A DNA stretch of 64,000 nt from Eustoma russellianum (lineage: Eukaryota; Streptophyta; Magnoliopsida; Gentianales; Gentianaceae). The DNA lies in contig AP025056.1 of assembly GCA_036186865.1 (NCBI GenBank), positions 32,795,107 through 32,859,106 of the forward strand, read 5' to 3'. Below the pieces are notes generated by a model. That model was not told the DNA's origin. It worked only from the letters and a program-made list of their open reading frames with translations, and did not search any database. The first letter of the stretch is position 1. Each line of letters opens with the position of its first letter. This document shows, one piece after another, positions 21,404-33,755 of this stretch. The translations under genes were made by a program, and so were the position numbers.

Positions 21404-23612
21404 TGTTGAGAAATATGTTTGGATAATTTTCAAAGTCATGATGTTAAGTGTTGAATACTTAAGAAAGTCACGCATGATAGTATAATTATAAGAAGTTGAA
21501 GTATATTAAATAAGTGAAGAAAAATGACATCGATCTCTCAAGCAAAGACACTTCGATCAATCGATGTCTAGGGTTTTTAGAAATATTTTTCTAAAATATG
21601 ATAAAATGGTTGCTTTCATTTTTACATGGTTTGATATGTTAATCGTGTTGTTATTATGTGTTTTTGATGATTATAAATGTCTTGTGACTAATGTGCCTTG
21701 GAAATTTCTACAACTTACCAAAAAAGGCAAAAGTGGCATTTTGAGTTTGTGTAGGTACTACACATGGTGACAATATTTCAAGGATGCATTTATCTCTTTT
21801 TTTCATCACAAAGGTTTTATCATATCTATTTCTGACCATCGGGGTCATTTCTTGAGTTTTCTCTCACCAGGGGTATTTTGGTCATTTTACCCCTGAGGAC
21901 AGTTTCGGTATTTTTACTTAAGAAATCTCTTGAGTATCTTATTATCTTCATTCTGGAGTTGATTTATGATATTCTTGAAGATTATTTGGTGGTTTTCTAT
22001 TATATTTCTTTATTTGGTGATATTATCGACATCGGCGATATATGTGACGGTTTTTGTGTCACATTCTATTTTCTTCTTGAAGAATATTATGCATATATTA
22101 TTGGATAATCTTACTCATCATATTATAGAAATTATAAGGTGTCCTTTGTGCAATTCATCACAACATATAAAGGAGAAAAAGTGGGAATTTTGATGTTATA
22201 TGTTGACATATTCTTGTCAACTATTATTTATTATTTTCTCTTTACAAAATCTGAGTTGGTATACATACATACAATATCAAAAACGTGCATATACAGGTGG
22301 AGAAGGTACTTTACTCATTTTAAGGGTTGTAGACAAGTGGAAAAACCAAAAAAACATGCTAGTTGACAAAAGTTGCCAATTTGAAATTTCAAATTTGAAA
22401 GTAAAGGCTACAAGACTATTTGGAGATGTCTTTATTCAAATTTTTCAGCCATCACATGGCCTATCATCATGTAAAGTAGTTGAGGTAATCTTGGAGGGAA
22501 TATGCCATCAACTCACACTATAAATAGAAGTCAAGATGAAGAAGAGAAGACACGCACTTGAAAGCAAACTTGAAGATTGTTGTCTTGCTATTCTCTTCTC
22601 TTATTCTTGGTTCATTCTTTGTGTAGCCAAGGTGCTTTATTGTTAGTTGTTGTATACCTACACTACACACCTCTTGTTTCATATTTTGTAAGATCGATTA
22701 GCCAAATTTATAAGGCTACATCAATAGGTGGTTGAGGTGTTGAAATTAAAGTTGCATAGAGGTGATCATCCAAGTCTTGAATACGGTTGGTGTTTAACCC
22801 AAGTATCAAGCTTGGTTCTTATTGTATTTGTGTTCATACCATAATGAAATCCAAGGAAAGGTGTTCCTTGAGACTGGAGTAGGTCACATTGACCGAATCA
22901 GGATATATCTTCGATGTTCTTGTCTTCTTTCTAGTTTTCTGTTTTTTTGCCCGTTTTCACTGCATTTTTCACTCAACTTCACACGTCTTGAAAAATAGCA
23001 AAACACTTTCACAATTCGTGATTTTTGATGGAGTTATACTTCAGACTGTTACCTTTTATTTGCAACAAGAATCACTTGATTTGAGAAAAGGAAATTTAAT
23101 CTTTCAGTCGTTCCAAGATAACTGCTCCATTCTAGTTACAATCTTACCAGTTTCAAGAAAACTTCAATTCTGTTTTCATCAAGGATAGTTTAAGGTCCGG
23201 ACCCTCTAGAAACATAAACTAGAGACCTTAAGGAGTGTTTTGATATAAACATCAACCTTTTGTTTGAGTAATCAAAGAGAAACACGTTTTCAAAGTTTAG
23301 CACTATTTTGTCCAATTCTGTCCAGATTGACCATCTGAATCTTTTTGTTTGGTTGAAGGATCAAACAATCTTATTTTTGTCTCATTTTCTGAAATAATCT
23401 AGTCAAGACATTGAAGTTAATTTCTGAAACGTTTCACAATTTTCGGAGTTGTGTACACTGAATTTTGAATTTCTCCAAAATGGGTACTGAATGTGAGGAG
23501 GTCTCAGATTTTGTTTTTAAAGGGGATTTTATTCAAGGGTAGTAGTGTAATTTCTGCTAACTACTATTCACCCCTTTTCTTGTGGTGTTTACTGCAGGTG
23601 TACGATCCAACA
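21404..23612 (+). mobile_element. Solo LTR A (2209 bp), Sirevirus-like copia
   Basis: The segment starts TGTTGAG, ends GATCCAACA and is flanked by TCCTC repeats. Removing it with one TCCTC restores the PMD reading frame. It has no coding region, so it is an LTR left after recombination between the two LTRs of a full element. It shares with the Sirevirus LTRs of this window a GACTGGAGTAGG stretch (near 22875) and the general 3' end layout. A TATA box (TATAAATA) lies at 22519-22526. It includes an ATCGAT-rich palindrome pair near 21528-21569. Confidence 0.85.
22519..22526 (+). promoter_or_regulatory. TATA box in solo LTR A
   Basis: CTATAAATAGAAG lies in the middle of the LTR, the position expected for the U3/R promoter of a long LTR. 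It has a canonical TATAAATA core. Confidence 0.55.
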
Positions 23613-23617
23613 TCCTC
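23613..23617 (+). repeat. Target duplication TCCTC (right) of solo LTR A
   Basis: This is the second copy of the 5 bp duplication. PMD coding sequence continues directly after it. Confidence 0.8.
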
Positions 23618-24567
23618 GACACACGGTGGATCGCAATCAGCTGGATAGTCTAGCAGAGGGCGATTGTTTGTGGATGATGTACAATCCCAATGTAAGCGAG
23701 GCTGCCATCTATTTGTACTCAAGATGCTCACCTATGGCTGGCTCAGTTGCCATTGATAATTATAGGGCATTATTGAGCATCATCTCCCTCATATGGTGAT
23801 GAGAGAGTTTGGGTTTACACATGAGGTGCCGTCTAGGTATATTGATACAGGTGTTACGCTGCACCAAATTGCAATTCGGATAGTGAATGTCGATTATATT
23901 CAAGTTCATGCTATGTTTTTACAGTATTGGAATTATCAAGCACAGTGGATCGAGAGAGCTATATCATGACAAGGGTCATGGCAAACAATTCATCGTATGT
24001 ATGGTGGCATAGACCTCGGATACTCCTGATGCTTGGTCGACCTTGTGATGAGTGCCTAAATGATCATGGTTTTTGTGGTTCCACATCTAGCTACATGCCT
24101 GAGGTGCGTTACATTTTGTGTTATATTTAACAATCACATTATAAATTACATATGTTCATAAATTATATGCGTTTGTTTATTAATGTGTATATTATTTAAG
24201 CTACATGCACAAAGTATGGCTGGGATCTACTATACTGCGATTGGGCCGGGGGACGAGAGAGTTATGGAGATTGCATCCCAAAGGCTTAGGACGGAGGATC
24301 TTGGATATCTTGTTTTGCGGGGACCTCCAGTCTCCTGCGTCCAGAAGACTGCCGATGAATATGTTCCATATTTTGACACATCTCAGACGAAGGCTTGGTC
24401 GTTGGGACATGCATACACAAGAGCATAATTGTAGGCGCATACACAAACATCTCCAGTTCCCTCAGAACATGCATGCACTGGAGCATATTCGCAGGCGGAT
24501 ACATCCTTTTGTACACAGCTGTCGATGGTAGACATGTATTTAATTAGGACGACCAGAATGATATGAT

Positions 24568-26778
24568 AAATTAAAGTTTAATTTATGTATATTATGTGTA
24601 ACATAATATATATAACATGTGAAAAATTTGGAATTTAATTAGAGAAAAATCGGGTAATCGATAAACGTCGAAAATTCGGTTTTTTACATACACGACACAT
24701 GGAATATTTTTGGCATGGCATATAACATGTATCTAGACACTTTTTACATACTTCATACATTCTAAAGTGTTCTAGAAAAATCAATTAAGGGCTGATTGAA
24801 ATATACCATATGTGTATAATTATATGTGCACTATTTTACAAAGTTTGCAAAAATAAAATTCAGCACATACACAAGTCATTATACACACTAACTACAGCTT
24901 AGAAAAGCATATGTGGAGCTTTGTTGGCATCTTGATTGGCCAATAATGAAGCATGCAATGTTGGTGACATAAAGAAAGGAACTACAAAAGGTAACATTTC
25001 AAACTTTGTCACATTTGTGACACATGCTGAAAATGCAGCATGTGTTGTCTTGAGCTGGCCGATTTTTACACTAAGTAATGCCATATTTTACTATCTTGAT
25101 TCATGTGGATTAATTGGAAGATGTTATGGCAATGTTTTGAATATTTTATGGAATAAATAAAGTGATATCTTTAAATATCACACATGCTAAAAATTTCAGC
25201 ATGTGTGGGAATGTACTTGGCCGAATTCATGGCCTTATTGGTGACTAATTTTTATTCCAAATTTAGTGAAAATGTTATGTACTAAATGATGATTGATTTC
25301 TTCTTTATTTTCAAGGAATAAATCAAATACAAACTTGGCAATAATTTGAATTAAGAGAGAAAGTCACATGCTGAAATTTCAGCATGCACATGGCCGAAAT
25401 TTTGATGGAAATTTGGAGTTAGTTGTCTTGCTAATTATGTGGGATGATTATATGACTTATGAAAATAATTTTATGGCTAATTGGCACATGCCTTTTGAGG
25501 TTTATTTTCAGATTTATCTAGTCATCAAATGATGACAACTTCCATCCAATCAATAAGTGCCAAGTAAGCAAGAGCTTAATGATCATCCAATGAGAAGTTG
25601 CCAAGTAAGCAAGGAAATGTCACAATGATGTAATATACTCTTCCAAAGACTTAGAAGATAATTTTCAAGAGGAAGAGGAGGGCTATAGGGGGTGGCCATC
25701 ATTGATAAAAGGAAGGAAGAGCGCAAGACAAAAGCAACACAAGTCTTACAAGCTTAGGATATTGAAAACGTTTTCCTCTCTTCTTCTACACTCTCTTTCT
25801 TTGTTCTCTCTAAAAGCCTATTGTACTCATATTCATACATTTGAACAGGCTTCATATAGACCACCACATACTCCCTTTATTGTTGTAAAAGATTGATCAA
25901 GGTGTGATCAATCTTGCACTTGCAAGGTAGTGGTGTTCGTGATCGTTGTATTCACATACAAGGTTTGTAAAGGGTTAGAGTTGGTGTGTAACTCCATCAA
26001 CCCTGTGTGGTAAGGTGTTCTTTGTGTTTTGTGATTAGTGCTAACCGAGGAAGGTGTCCTCGAAGACTGGAGTAGGTTGTTTTAACTGAACCAGTATAAA
26101 ATTCCTGGTGTTATTTACTTTCAGCACTTACTTTCAGTTTCAGCACTGTGTATCGTTTTTATCACGTCACTAAAAATAGTAAACGAATTTCAAAAATCAC
26201 AAAACTTTCCAGAATCATAGCCACACGTCTTAAGGTTAATTTGGCACAAGTTTCAACCCTTTTGGACAAGGATAAGTCATCCAAACGTCTAAAGTTCTGA
26301 GACTAGTGCAGTCTGATTTTCAGGCTTGTAAAGGTTGAGACTTTGAACGTATTTGACTATCTTCCCAAAAGAATTTTTCAAAACTGTTTCAACCCAATTA
26401 AATAAAACTAATAAGGGGTTAGTCATTAAATGTTCAGATCATTTGGAGTTAAGGATAAATAGGAATTAATTTTTCAAATCAGACTACCGTTTTTGGCAGA
26501 TTTGCGCAACCTGACCACCAACGATATTTCAAGGGGTTAGAGGTTGAATTTTAATATGAAATTTTTAGGAGATACTCGAAACATCTGAGACTAAGTTCTC
26601 TCCAAATTTCAGAATTTTTGAAGACCTTCAACCTGGTTTTCAAAATGTTTAAATACTGGTACTGAAAAAGAGAAATTGTTTTCAGAAGTTGTGGTTTTGG
26701 TTTAAAACTATTTTAAAAACCACATTTTCCGCACCCACTATTCAACCCCCCTTCTAGTGGTGCCTTGCAGATCCTACA
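24568..26778 (+). repeat. Sirevirus B 5' LTR, 5' part missing
   Basis: Similarity to the Sirevirus C LTR begins around AAATTAAAGTTTAATTTATG and runs to CAGATCCTACA. It includes the ATCGGGTAATCGATAAAC stretch, three CACATGCTGAAA/TTTCAGCATGTG palindromes (about 25020-25044, 25177-25206, 25367-25390) and the GACTGGAGTAGG block. About 850 bp of the LTR start is missing next to the PMD gene. Confidence 0.85.
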
Positions 26779-26780
26779 AG

Positions 26781-26792
26781 TGGTATCAGAGT
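26781..26792 (+). promoter_or_regulatory. Primer binding site of Sirevirus B
   Basis: TGGTATCAGAGT lies two bases after the LTR end and matches the initiator tRNA-Met end except the last base. Confidence 0.85.
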
Positions 26793-26834
26793 GCAGGAAC
26801 ACTCACAACAAGAAGATCCAACGATCTAAGTGAG

Positions 26835-28715
26835 ATGGCATCCACTAGCTATAAAACCGTGCAAGAAGGAATGTCCACCATAAGGCCTCCTCTTTTCGAT
26901 GGTGAGTCCTTTATTCAATGGAAATTAAGAATGAAACTTTTTCTTATGGCTATTGATATTGATCCATGGTCCATCATAGAAGACGGTACATTTGTTCTTT
27001 CTAATTTGTCCATTGTTGATGGTGTCACACTAGAGGTTATAAAAACGAAACAAGAATACACTAGTGATGACAAAAAGAAGTTGAGTATGAATGCTAAAGC
27101 CATGCAACTACTCTTAAACGGTCTAAGTAAAAGTGAGTCTAGTTATGTGTCTAATTGTTCGAGTGCTCAAGAGATGTGGAAAATTCTTGAAATGAAACAT
27201 GAAAGGACTAGCCAAGTAAAGGAGTCCAAAATTAATATGCTTATGTCCACACTTGAGTCCTTTAAATTATTGCCAAATGAGTCTATTGTTGAGATGGATT
27301 TACGATCGACTAACATCTATAATTCTCTAGAGTCTCTTGGCAAAGCTTTCTCCACGCAGTAAAAGGTCCAGAAGGTACTACGAAGTCTTCCATCTGAATG
27401 GAACCCTAAAGTTACATCAATAGAGAAAAGTAAGGAAACCAAATCAATAAAAATGGAGGAACTAATCGGACCTTCAAAGGTATATGAAAACAAACTCACT
27501 TTAAGACATCCTGAGTCTATTTCCAAAAATGATAAGGCTATAGCATTTAAATCAAATAAATACGTCGTAGATGATAGTGACATAGATTCCGATAATGAGG
27601 ATTTGATCACGATGGCTAAAAGATTAACAAAAATCTTGAGAAAATTGATTAAACATAAGTCTAATTCATGTAAGGACCATAAAAATAAAAATAAGGAAAG
27701 AAAGTGTTATGAATGTGGACAACCTGGACACTTGTCATATGATTGCCCGAACAAGGACAAACAAATGCACAAATACCTTGACAAGGATCGGACCAAAACT
27801 AGACTCGTCTCAGAACCTAAACAAATGAGAAGAGCCTTCAAAGCCTCCACTTGGAGTGACACATCTGACTCTGAGACTGATGATACGGAAGAACAAATGG
27901 CACAAGTATGCTTTACATCTAAAGCATCAAATGAGGTATCTTCCGACTCTAATTCTGATTTTGAATGTTCTTACGATGATTTATTTAGTCAATATTTAGA
28001 GTTGCATAAGTTTTCAAAGACTCTTGCAAAAGAAAAGAAACGATTAATTGAAGACAAGAAGTTGTTAGAATCTTCTAACACGAACCATGTTTCTCAATTA
28101 AACGATTCAAAAGAAGAGTCATCATGCATCATTAATGCATTAAAATCAGAGATCTCATCATTGACCATGCACAATAATGAAATGAAATCCAAGATTTCAA
28201 ACTTGAAATCAAGGAATGCGAATTTAGAGAAAATGGTGAAGCAATTTGATACGGGAACAAACATGCTAGATCACGTCATTTCTTCACAAAAGCATGATAG
28301 TGACAAAACCGGACTAGGATACGTTGAGAAAAATGAGTCACTAAACAAACCAACCAAATTCATTCCATCCAAGAAAATAGATGTATCAAAGACATATGTG
28401 GCATCTAAGAAGAAGACTAATACACAACTCATCTCATCTCATCGTACTTCTTATCCTTCATATCATACAAAGTGCAATCATGTGCCATATAGATATGAAA
28501 GAAAACCATTGATGCATATGCAACATTCATATCATAAAAATGCGTCTAGATCATGCCCCGTGCATGTAAACCGAAATGCATATAAAAAACGAAAACCACA
28601 CTATATGCATGATGGGATTCTTGGCCAAAAGCCAAATGCATTTGCCCCTAACGTATATTATGTTGCATTTTCATCACCTTTCTCACCTTTTGGAAGACCT
28701 AGAAAGTTCACCCAA
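26835..28715 (+). pseudogene. gag: Sirevirus B gag, one premature stop, 3' end cut by solo LTR D
   Basis: Gag builds the particle and binds RNA. The ATG at 26835 opens MASTSYKTVQEGMST, matching the start of C's gag; an upstream in-frame ATG at 26757 lies in the LTR and is not used. The capsid block (FIQWKLRMKLFLMAIDIDPWSI) is followed by a TAA at 27360-27362 where C has a Glu codon; the frame then continues unchanged. The zinc knuckle CYECGQPGHLSYDC is intact at about 27700-27750. A Ser/Asp-rich acidic stretch and a coiled-coil-like Lys/Asn region follow. The coding match ends at CACCCAA and resumes at 54786 after the nested insertions. Confidence 0.9.
28711..28715 (+). repeat. Target duplication CCCAA (left) of solo LTR D
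   Basis: CCCAA at the end of B's gag precedes the LTR start and is repeated at 54786-54790. Confidence 0.85.
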
Positions 28716-29946
28716 TGTTGTACCCCGCTCAAAACTAGTACAGCAACTGGGGTAGGGAGAGAAGCATGGCAAGAGAATGAGACCTCGAAAGGAAGACATC
28801 ACCGGTTTACCTATGAATATAAGGTAATTTGCATACCCCAAGTGTAAACATAAAGCAAGAAGGCTGGTTGAAATTTTCATATGGGTGTTAAAGAACTAAT
28901 AGAGGAAGTATTATATTGGCAACTATGAGAAGTCGGATTATAACATGCCCATACACCTATGGTATGGGCATACGTCTAGAAATACAGATACACCACAAAT
29001 GGGCCTAATTAAGCCCTTAACAAATTAGGAACCCTCTTCACCCATCCCCAATGTGGCCGTTGGGTAACATTTGGAGGTAAGACCAATAGAACTTTTATAT
29101 AAAAGGTGCAGTAGATGTAATTTGGACAGAGAATAAGTGGCATCACACGTGGTGTAAGTATTGGATATATGCATATGTATTTTGGAAGGTACGAATATGG
29201 GTTTGTGTACCGTATAAAGTGGGAGCTACCATGAAATAGATGGCTCTAGAGGGCTACAACACGGTGAAACTTCTACTTCAAGGACCATATAGAAAAACAT
29301 GCAACTTTAAGAATTTCTTGATACTTAGTAAATTTCAGGAACCTAAGCTTATGTCCATGATCAGATGTTAAGACTGCAACGAAAAAGTCCAGGGTATGGA
29401 CAGATTATGAAGAGTATGAGGGTATGCATATTGGGGTATGTGTATACACGTATACGACTCAAGGCATATACGAACGGCGATAAAATAATTTTCAAAGAAG
29501 TATAGTATATGTGAGTGTACGCGCATACACTTAGTATTATAGGAGGTAATGAAAATTTTTGAAGGTTTATGATTTATTTCGAAGAAAAAGGAAATATGGA
29601 TATATATATATATGCACAGGTGCGTGTGCATATATATAATTATGTACGTATATATATATATACGGTAAAATATATATATAGCCACACATCTATGGATAAG
29701 AATTATAAGGAATTAGATGGGCTATACGTATAAGTATATATGTATCGGTTATATGCGAAAAGGGTGCAACCTAGGGGATTTATGAAAGAATGTTTGAATA
29801 AATAAGATAGGAGTTAAATACATATAGGGGCATCATTGGGGAAAACATATACATGGCATATATGTGTGCATGTTTCGGCCATAAAGCTTGAGGAGTAAGT
29901 GACTTCAACCTACAATTGATTAGGAATCCTTAATTGGGAATTATGG

Positions 29947-30204
29947 TTGGAAGGTAAAGAGTTTCTTCTTATTTTCTTACATTGGAGAAAGCCTTTTCCC
30001 CTCCCCCATGAGCAGCAGCCGGCTGCATTTTTCCAAGAGAGGAGTAATAGCTCCTCTATTAACCCAAGCCTCCTTAATTCCCCACAAACAAGTCTCCATC
30101 AAGAAGTGGCTTTCAACCTACCATCCCTCCTTTCAAAGGAATCGGTTGAAGCCTTGAACAAAAGAAGGCTAAGAATCCTCCCATCTCAAGATTTGTCTAG
30201 GTAA
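29947..30204 (+). other. Short frame (85 aa) ending at a splice-donor-like site in LTR D
   Basis: The frame starts MEGKEFLLIFLHWRKPF and is rich in Ser, Leu and Pro. Its last codons overlap TTGTCTAG|GTAAGG, a good 5' splice site. It is placed like the CT-rich leader before the splice donor in Gypsy-1. No family is recognised, and it may be a leader exon that is not translated. Confidence 0.3.
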
Positions 30205-31169
30205 GGTTACTCTCCATAGTTGTTAATAAGATACATCTTAGAGGTTGAAGCTTACAAAGCCTTCTTTTCTTTGATAAAAACCGTGACTATCACGGCACTA
30301 GGAGGAGGCCTCAAGGTGATAGAAGAAGGAGTGTGTCTTAACAAAAGTGGATCATTCTCAAACCATTCAAAATGCAAACGGTAAAAACCCTTCATTATTC
30401 CTCTAAGATATATTACATAATCTAAGGAATGGCTAACAAAAGCCCTATGCCGTGTGTGATAGGAAAAGAAAGGGGGAAGTGCTTCTTGTTTCAACCAACC
30501 CGAGCAAAATCCAAGGACTTCAAAGGCAAGTACACTATACTCTTTGTGGTTTAAATGTGAAAGTGTGTGCATGAATGGCTAGATATACCTAAGGTCTAAT
30601 CTTAGTTGTATTATGCTAAGCTTGAGTGCTATAACTTTCGGCCTAGGGCCTTTGGGGTGTAGGTGTGAGATCTTGTTCCAAAGATGCAATCTTTAAGGAT
30701 TATATGTATTATGATGTGTTAATCTAAGATGAACAAGTTAAAGATTCACTCTTTTTCATGATGGGGGCTCACGGTGGAAAGGGGAGAAGGAGACAAGTGT
30801 GATTTTACATGAAAATGTTAACTTAGTGGAGAAATGGAGACAAGCTTTGTTCTTGTTGTGTGTTGTACATAACATGCTCTTGGATATACCATTTTGTTGC
30901 ATGTACCGAAAAATAGGGCCGTTGGTGAAGGGTGCGTGAGCACCCAAAATTTTTGCTAAGTGTTGTATTAGTAGGAATGTTGTATGCCAAAAAATGATGT
31001 GTAGGGATGCACAAACTGTTTTATGTGGAATTTGCACATGGGATTGTAGCGTGTTGAGCCTGTAACGTTTCTATAAAAAGGGTAAGTTGATGACTATTTA
31101 AGTGGTTGTGACAAACATGTAAGTTAAGGATACAGTGGAAGGAAATACGACAACTAGGAAAATTTTACT

Positions 31170-31740
31170 GAAACTGGACAGAAACTTGAGCTGATTGGTG
31201 AGATCTGAAAAGGATCCTTAAGAACTTTCAATTCAGTTGATTTTTGGTATGCCGTGCGTTTTATGTGTATATTAGATGTGAGAATTGGAATTTCATCAAA
31301 AGGAGCTATGGTTTATTTTTAATAAATTTTCCTAGTGAGGTTGGTCCTGCTGAAAATGCTGTTCTGGACAGAATTTGAGTAACGTGTTGAGTAGCCTAGA
31401 AATGGACCTTAGAGCTATGCAAATTAACTAATTTTCGGTATGACACTAACCCAATGAGTAAAGTAAAGGTGAAAGTTGGAATTTTGTCAAAATGAGTTAT
31501 GGTTTATTTTTAATGAATTTCCTAGTAAAATGGGTCAGACTGAAATGCGCTGGATTGACAGAATTTGTGTGGCATATTGCATGATCTGAAATTGGACCTT
31601 AGAAAAGTGCATTTGGACCAAATTTTGGTAGGATGCTAGTCCAACGAGTTATTAAGCTGGAGAATCGGAATTACCTAAAAAGGACTAAAGGTTCGGTCAC
31701 AATAAATTTTATAGCGAAATTGGTCATTCCAGAATTCAGT
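31170..31740 (+). repeat. Three diverged tandem repeats of about 190 bp in LTR D
   Basis: Landmarks recur at near-constant spacing: a TTTTGGTATG-type block at about 31243, 31431 and 31622, and a GGAATTTnnTCAAAA block at about 31286, 31476 and 31666. The copies differ at many positions, so the array is old. Confidence 0.7.
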
Positions 31741-32134
31741 TTGTAACCGCTTTATGAAAAGAATATATGACTCCCTTATCGATATCGTAATTCCATAAAA
31801 TTTGCATGGCCATCATTTAAGACATACATGAAGATGTACATGTGAACCATCTGGTCTAGAATGATTATTTCAGTAGGAAATCACCAAAGAGAAGTTGACG
31901 CCACTAAGCTGGAAATTTTCCAGCATAGCGGCAAGACGCGCTTACTCGTTTATGTCACGCATTATGCCATGTGTTGCATACTACATGTCATGCATTGCAT
32001 CATCGTCACATATATGATTTATGGCATGATTTTTATGTGAAAGAAAGATGAAAAGCATTTTCAAAAGATGATTTTTGAAAAAATGATTCCCCAACGGTAC
32101 CGTGTGTGAGTATGAACTTGGCCAGTAAGAACCC

Positions 32135-32184
32135 GTCAGATCCGGGTTAAGTGATCTGACAGTAGGCCGTCCGAGTCCGGAAAG
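32135..32184 (+). repeat. Hairpin array of LTR D, left part
   Basis: A perfect 8 bp stem GTCAGATC/GATCTGAC (32135-32142 with 32153-32160) encloses a CGGGTTAAGT loop. A second, weaker unit (CCGAGTCCGGAAAGAATA) begins after it and is cut by the Gypsy-2 insertion. Confidence 0.7.
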
Positions 32185-32189
32185 AATAG
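32185..32189 (+). repeat. Target duplication AATAG (left) of Gypsy-2
   Basis: AATAG precedes the LTR start TGTCATACC and recurs at 53873-53877. Confidence 0.9.
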
Positions 32190-33139
32190 TGTCATACCTC
32201 GTAACTTTTAAGCACGACTTTCAATATTTAAAGGTCAACCGTAGACACAATGTAATTAATGGTATAGGTTAGGAAGCTGAGTTGAATGAATATAGGAAAA
32301 GAAAATAAAGGGTTAAAAGTGAAAATTAAGAAATTAGGTAAAATTACCAAAGCACCCTTCCCACTTAAATGTTAGGAAGTTACACAAGGGAGTATAACTC
32401 CCCACCAACATTAAGTGGCGGTTCCAACACCAAAGAGAAAGGGGAAAATCGGCTGAAGAGAGGAAAGGAGAGAAAAGCGAAAGAGAGAAAGGAAGAAGAA
32501 GAGAAGGAGGAACTTGTGGTCAACCTAGGTGCAATCTTTACCGAAATTCTGCAGTAAATCCGTAAGCTTAACTAGAAACAAAGGCAAGTAATCTTTCTAT
32601 ACGCTTTATGCAAATTTTGATACTTTAGGCCCTGTGTTCTTACAAAGAGAAAACTTGGATCATACATTAGTAATCTTGACTTGTCTATGTTAACTGCTTT
32701 ACTATATGTAATTGTTGTTGCTAGTTGCATAAAGTCTTATTCTTTGGGCCATATTTCTAAAAATAGTTATGTGGTGCTTTGTTGTTTGTCAAGCATGCCC
32801 ATGAAAGTGTATTCTTGATGTATTTAATGTCTTGTTCTATTCTTGTGTTGGTTGTCTAAACCTAGATGTTTGAGAGTAAGTGCAGGGAATTGAAGGATGA
32901 ATGATGGCATTGTTATAGACTTGTTGTGTTGGGAATGTTGATGGTATCTTTTGAAGGTTGTGAATGATAGAAGGTTAAGAGTGGATATTATTAGACATAA
33001 CTAAGCATCAATTCATGTTAGATGTGTGTTAAGTATGATGAATCAAAGTGCTAAGATTGGTCTTGAGGTGTTGAACATGAAAGGGGTTGAAGAGGAAAGG
33101 AGATGGGAGGAAGTTACTGCAGAAAAACTGCAGTTTAGA

Positions 33140-33400
33140 ACCGTCAGAACACTTCGAACACCTACATTAGGCGCTTCAAGTCACATTAGGCGCCTAATGT
33201 AGGCGTTCAATGTGTCCCAGAGCATCCCCGTACACTTCGAACACCTACATTAGGCGCTCTATGTCACATTAGGCGCTTCATGTAGGCGTTCGATGTGTAC
33301 GGCACATCCCCGAACACTTCGAACGCCTAGTATAGGCGCTCCATGTCCACATTAGGCGCTCCATGTAGCGTTTGAAGTATACTGGAAGTCTTTTTGACCC
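33140..33400 (+). repeat. Palindrome array on ATTAGGCGCC in Gypsy-2 5' LTR
   Basis: Repeated CACTTCGAACACCTACATTAGGCGC-like modules contain the perfect 18 bp palindrome ACATTAGGCGCCTAATGT (33183-33200) and its relatives. The unit recurs about three times every 80-90 bp. The 3' LTR copy is at about 52200-52455. It sits where Gypsy-1 has its CATCGATCGATCGATG array. Confidence 0.85.
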
Positions 33401-33755
33401 TTTAGGCGCCCTATGTATGTGTAATAACTTTATACACTTCTTTTGAACATAAAATGCAAGGGTATTTGAGGTGTAACTGAGGTGTAGATGGTAAGTTTGA
33501 TCAAGTAAGAATAAGATTGAATCCCAAGTGAATTAGTGAGACGAACGGACTTAGAAAGATACGAACATGGAGTGTTTGAGGTGCAAGATCGCATACTTGA
33601 TATGTAAGATGTGTGTGTGTGTGTGTTACGTGTTTGATACGAAGTTACATGTGCATCCTGCATCATGACATGGGCACTTGCATTTGATTTGAGAATTGCT
33701 TTGCGAAAGGACATGTGTTTACAAGAAAAGTTTAAAGTTTTCGAAAGACAAAATG

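Larger units (their letters stand above)
20190..24540 (+). pseudogene. Plant mobile domain (PMD, MAIN-like) gene, decayed and split by a solo LTR
   Basis: PMD proteins are plant-specific. They occur as MAIN/MAIL1-type nuclear proteins that help silence transposons, and as domains carried by transposons. A likely leader exon is followed by a GT-AG intron at 20290-20724 (acceptor ACATATTTAG). The domain starts near 20840 with FSLHTDGDPINRREPRYS, then WRDLCTELLRC, SRAYIFLLLMG and EKFAIFRPRLIGCQL near 21300-21365. It is interrupted at 21403 and resumes at 23613-23618 with the HTVDRNQLDSLAEGDCLWMM stretch and, in a shifted frame, MREFGFTHEVPSRYIDTG. A second GT-AG interval seems present near 24103-24199. 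Stops and frameshifts show it is dead. The 3' end past 24200 has no clear match. Confidence 0.7.

Noticed and set aside
22889..23188. 99-residue frame in solo LTR A
   Set aside because: It is a chance frame in LTR sequence; the region is explained by the LTR with its TCCTC duplication.
24183..24531. Overlapping frames of 81-108 residues at the end of the PMD region
   Set aside because: None shows a recognisable motif; I treat them as the possible last PMD exon and not as separate genes.
32369..32557. Glu/Lys-rich 62-residue frame in the Gypsy-2 LTR (also at 51429-51617)
   Set aside because: It comes from a purine-rich tract, is not in frame with the downstream micro-ORF across the candidate intron and has no family match that I recognise.
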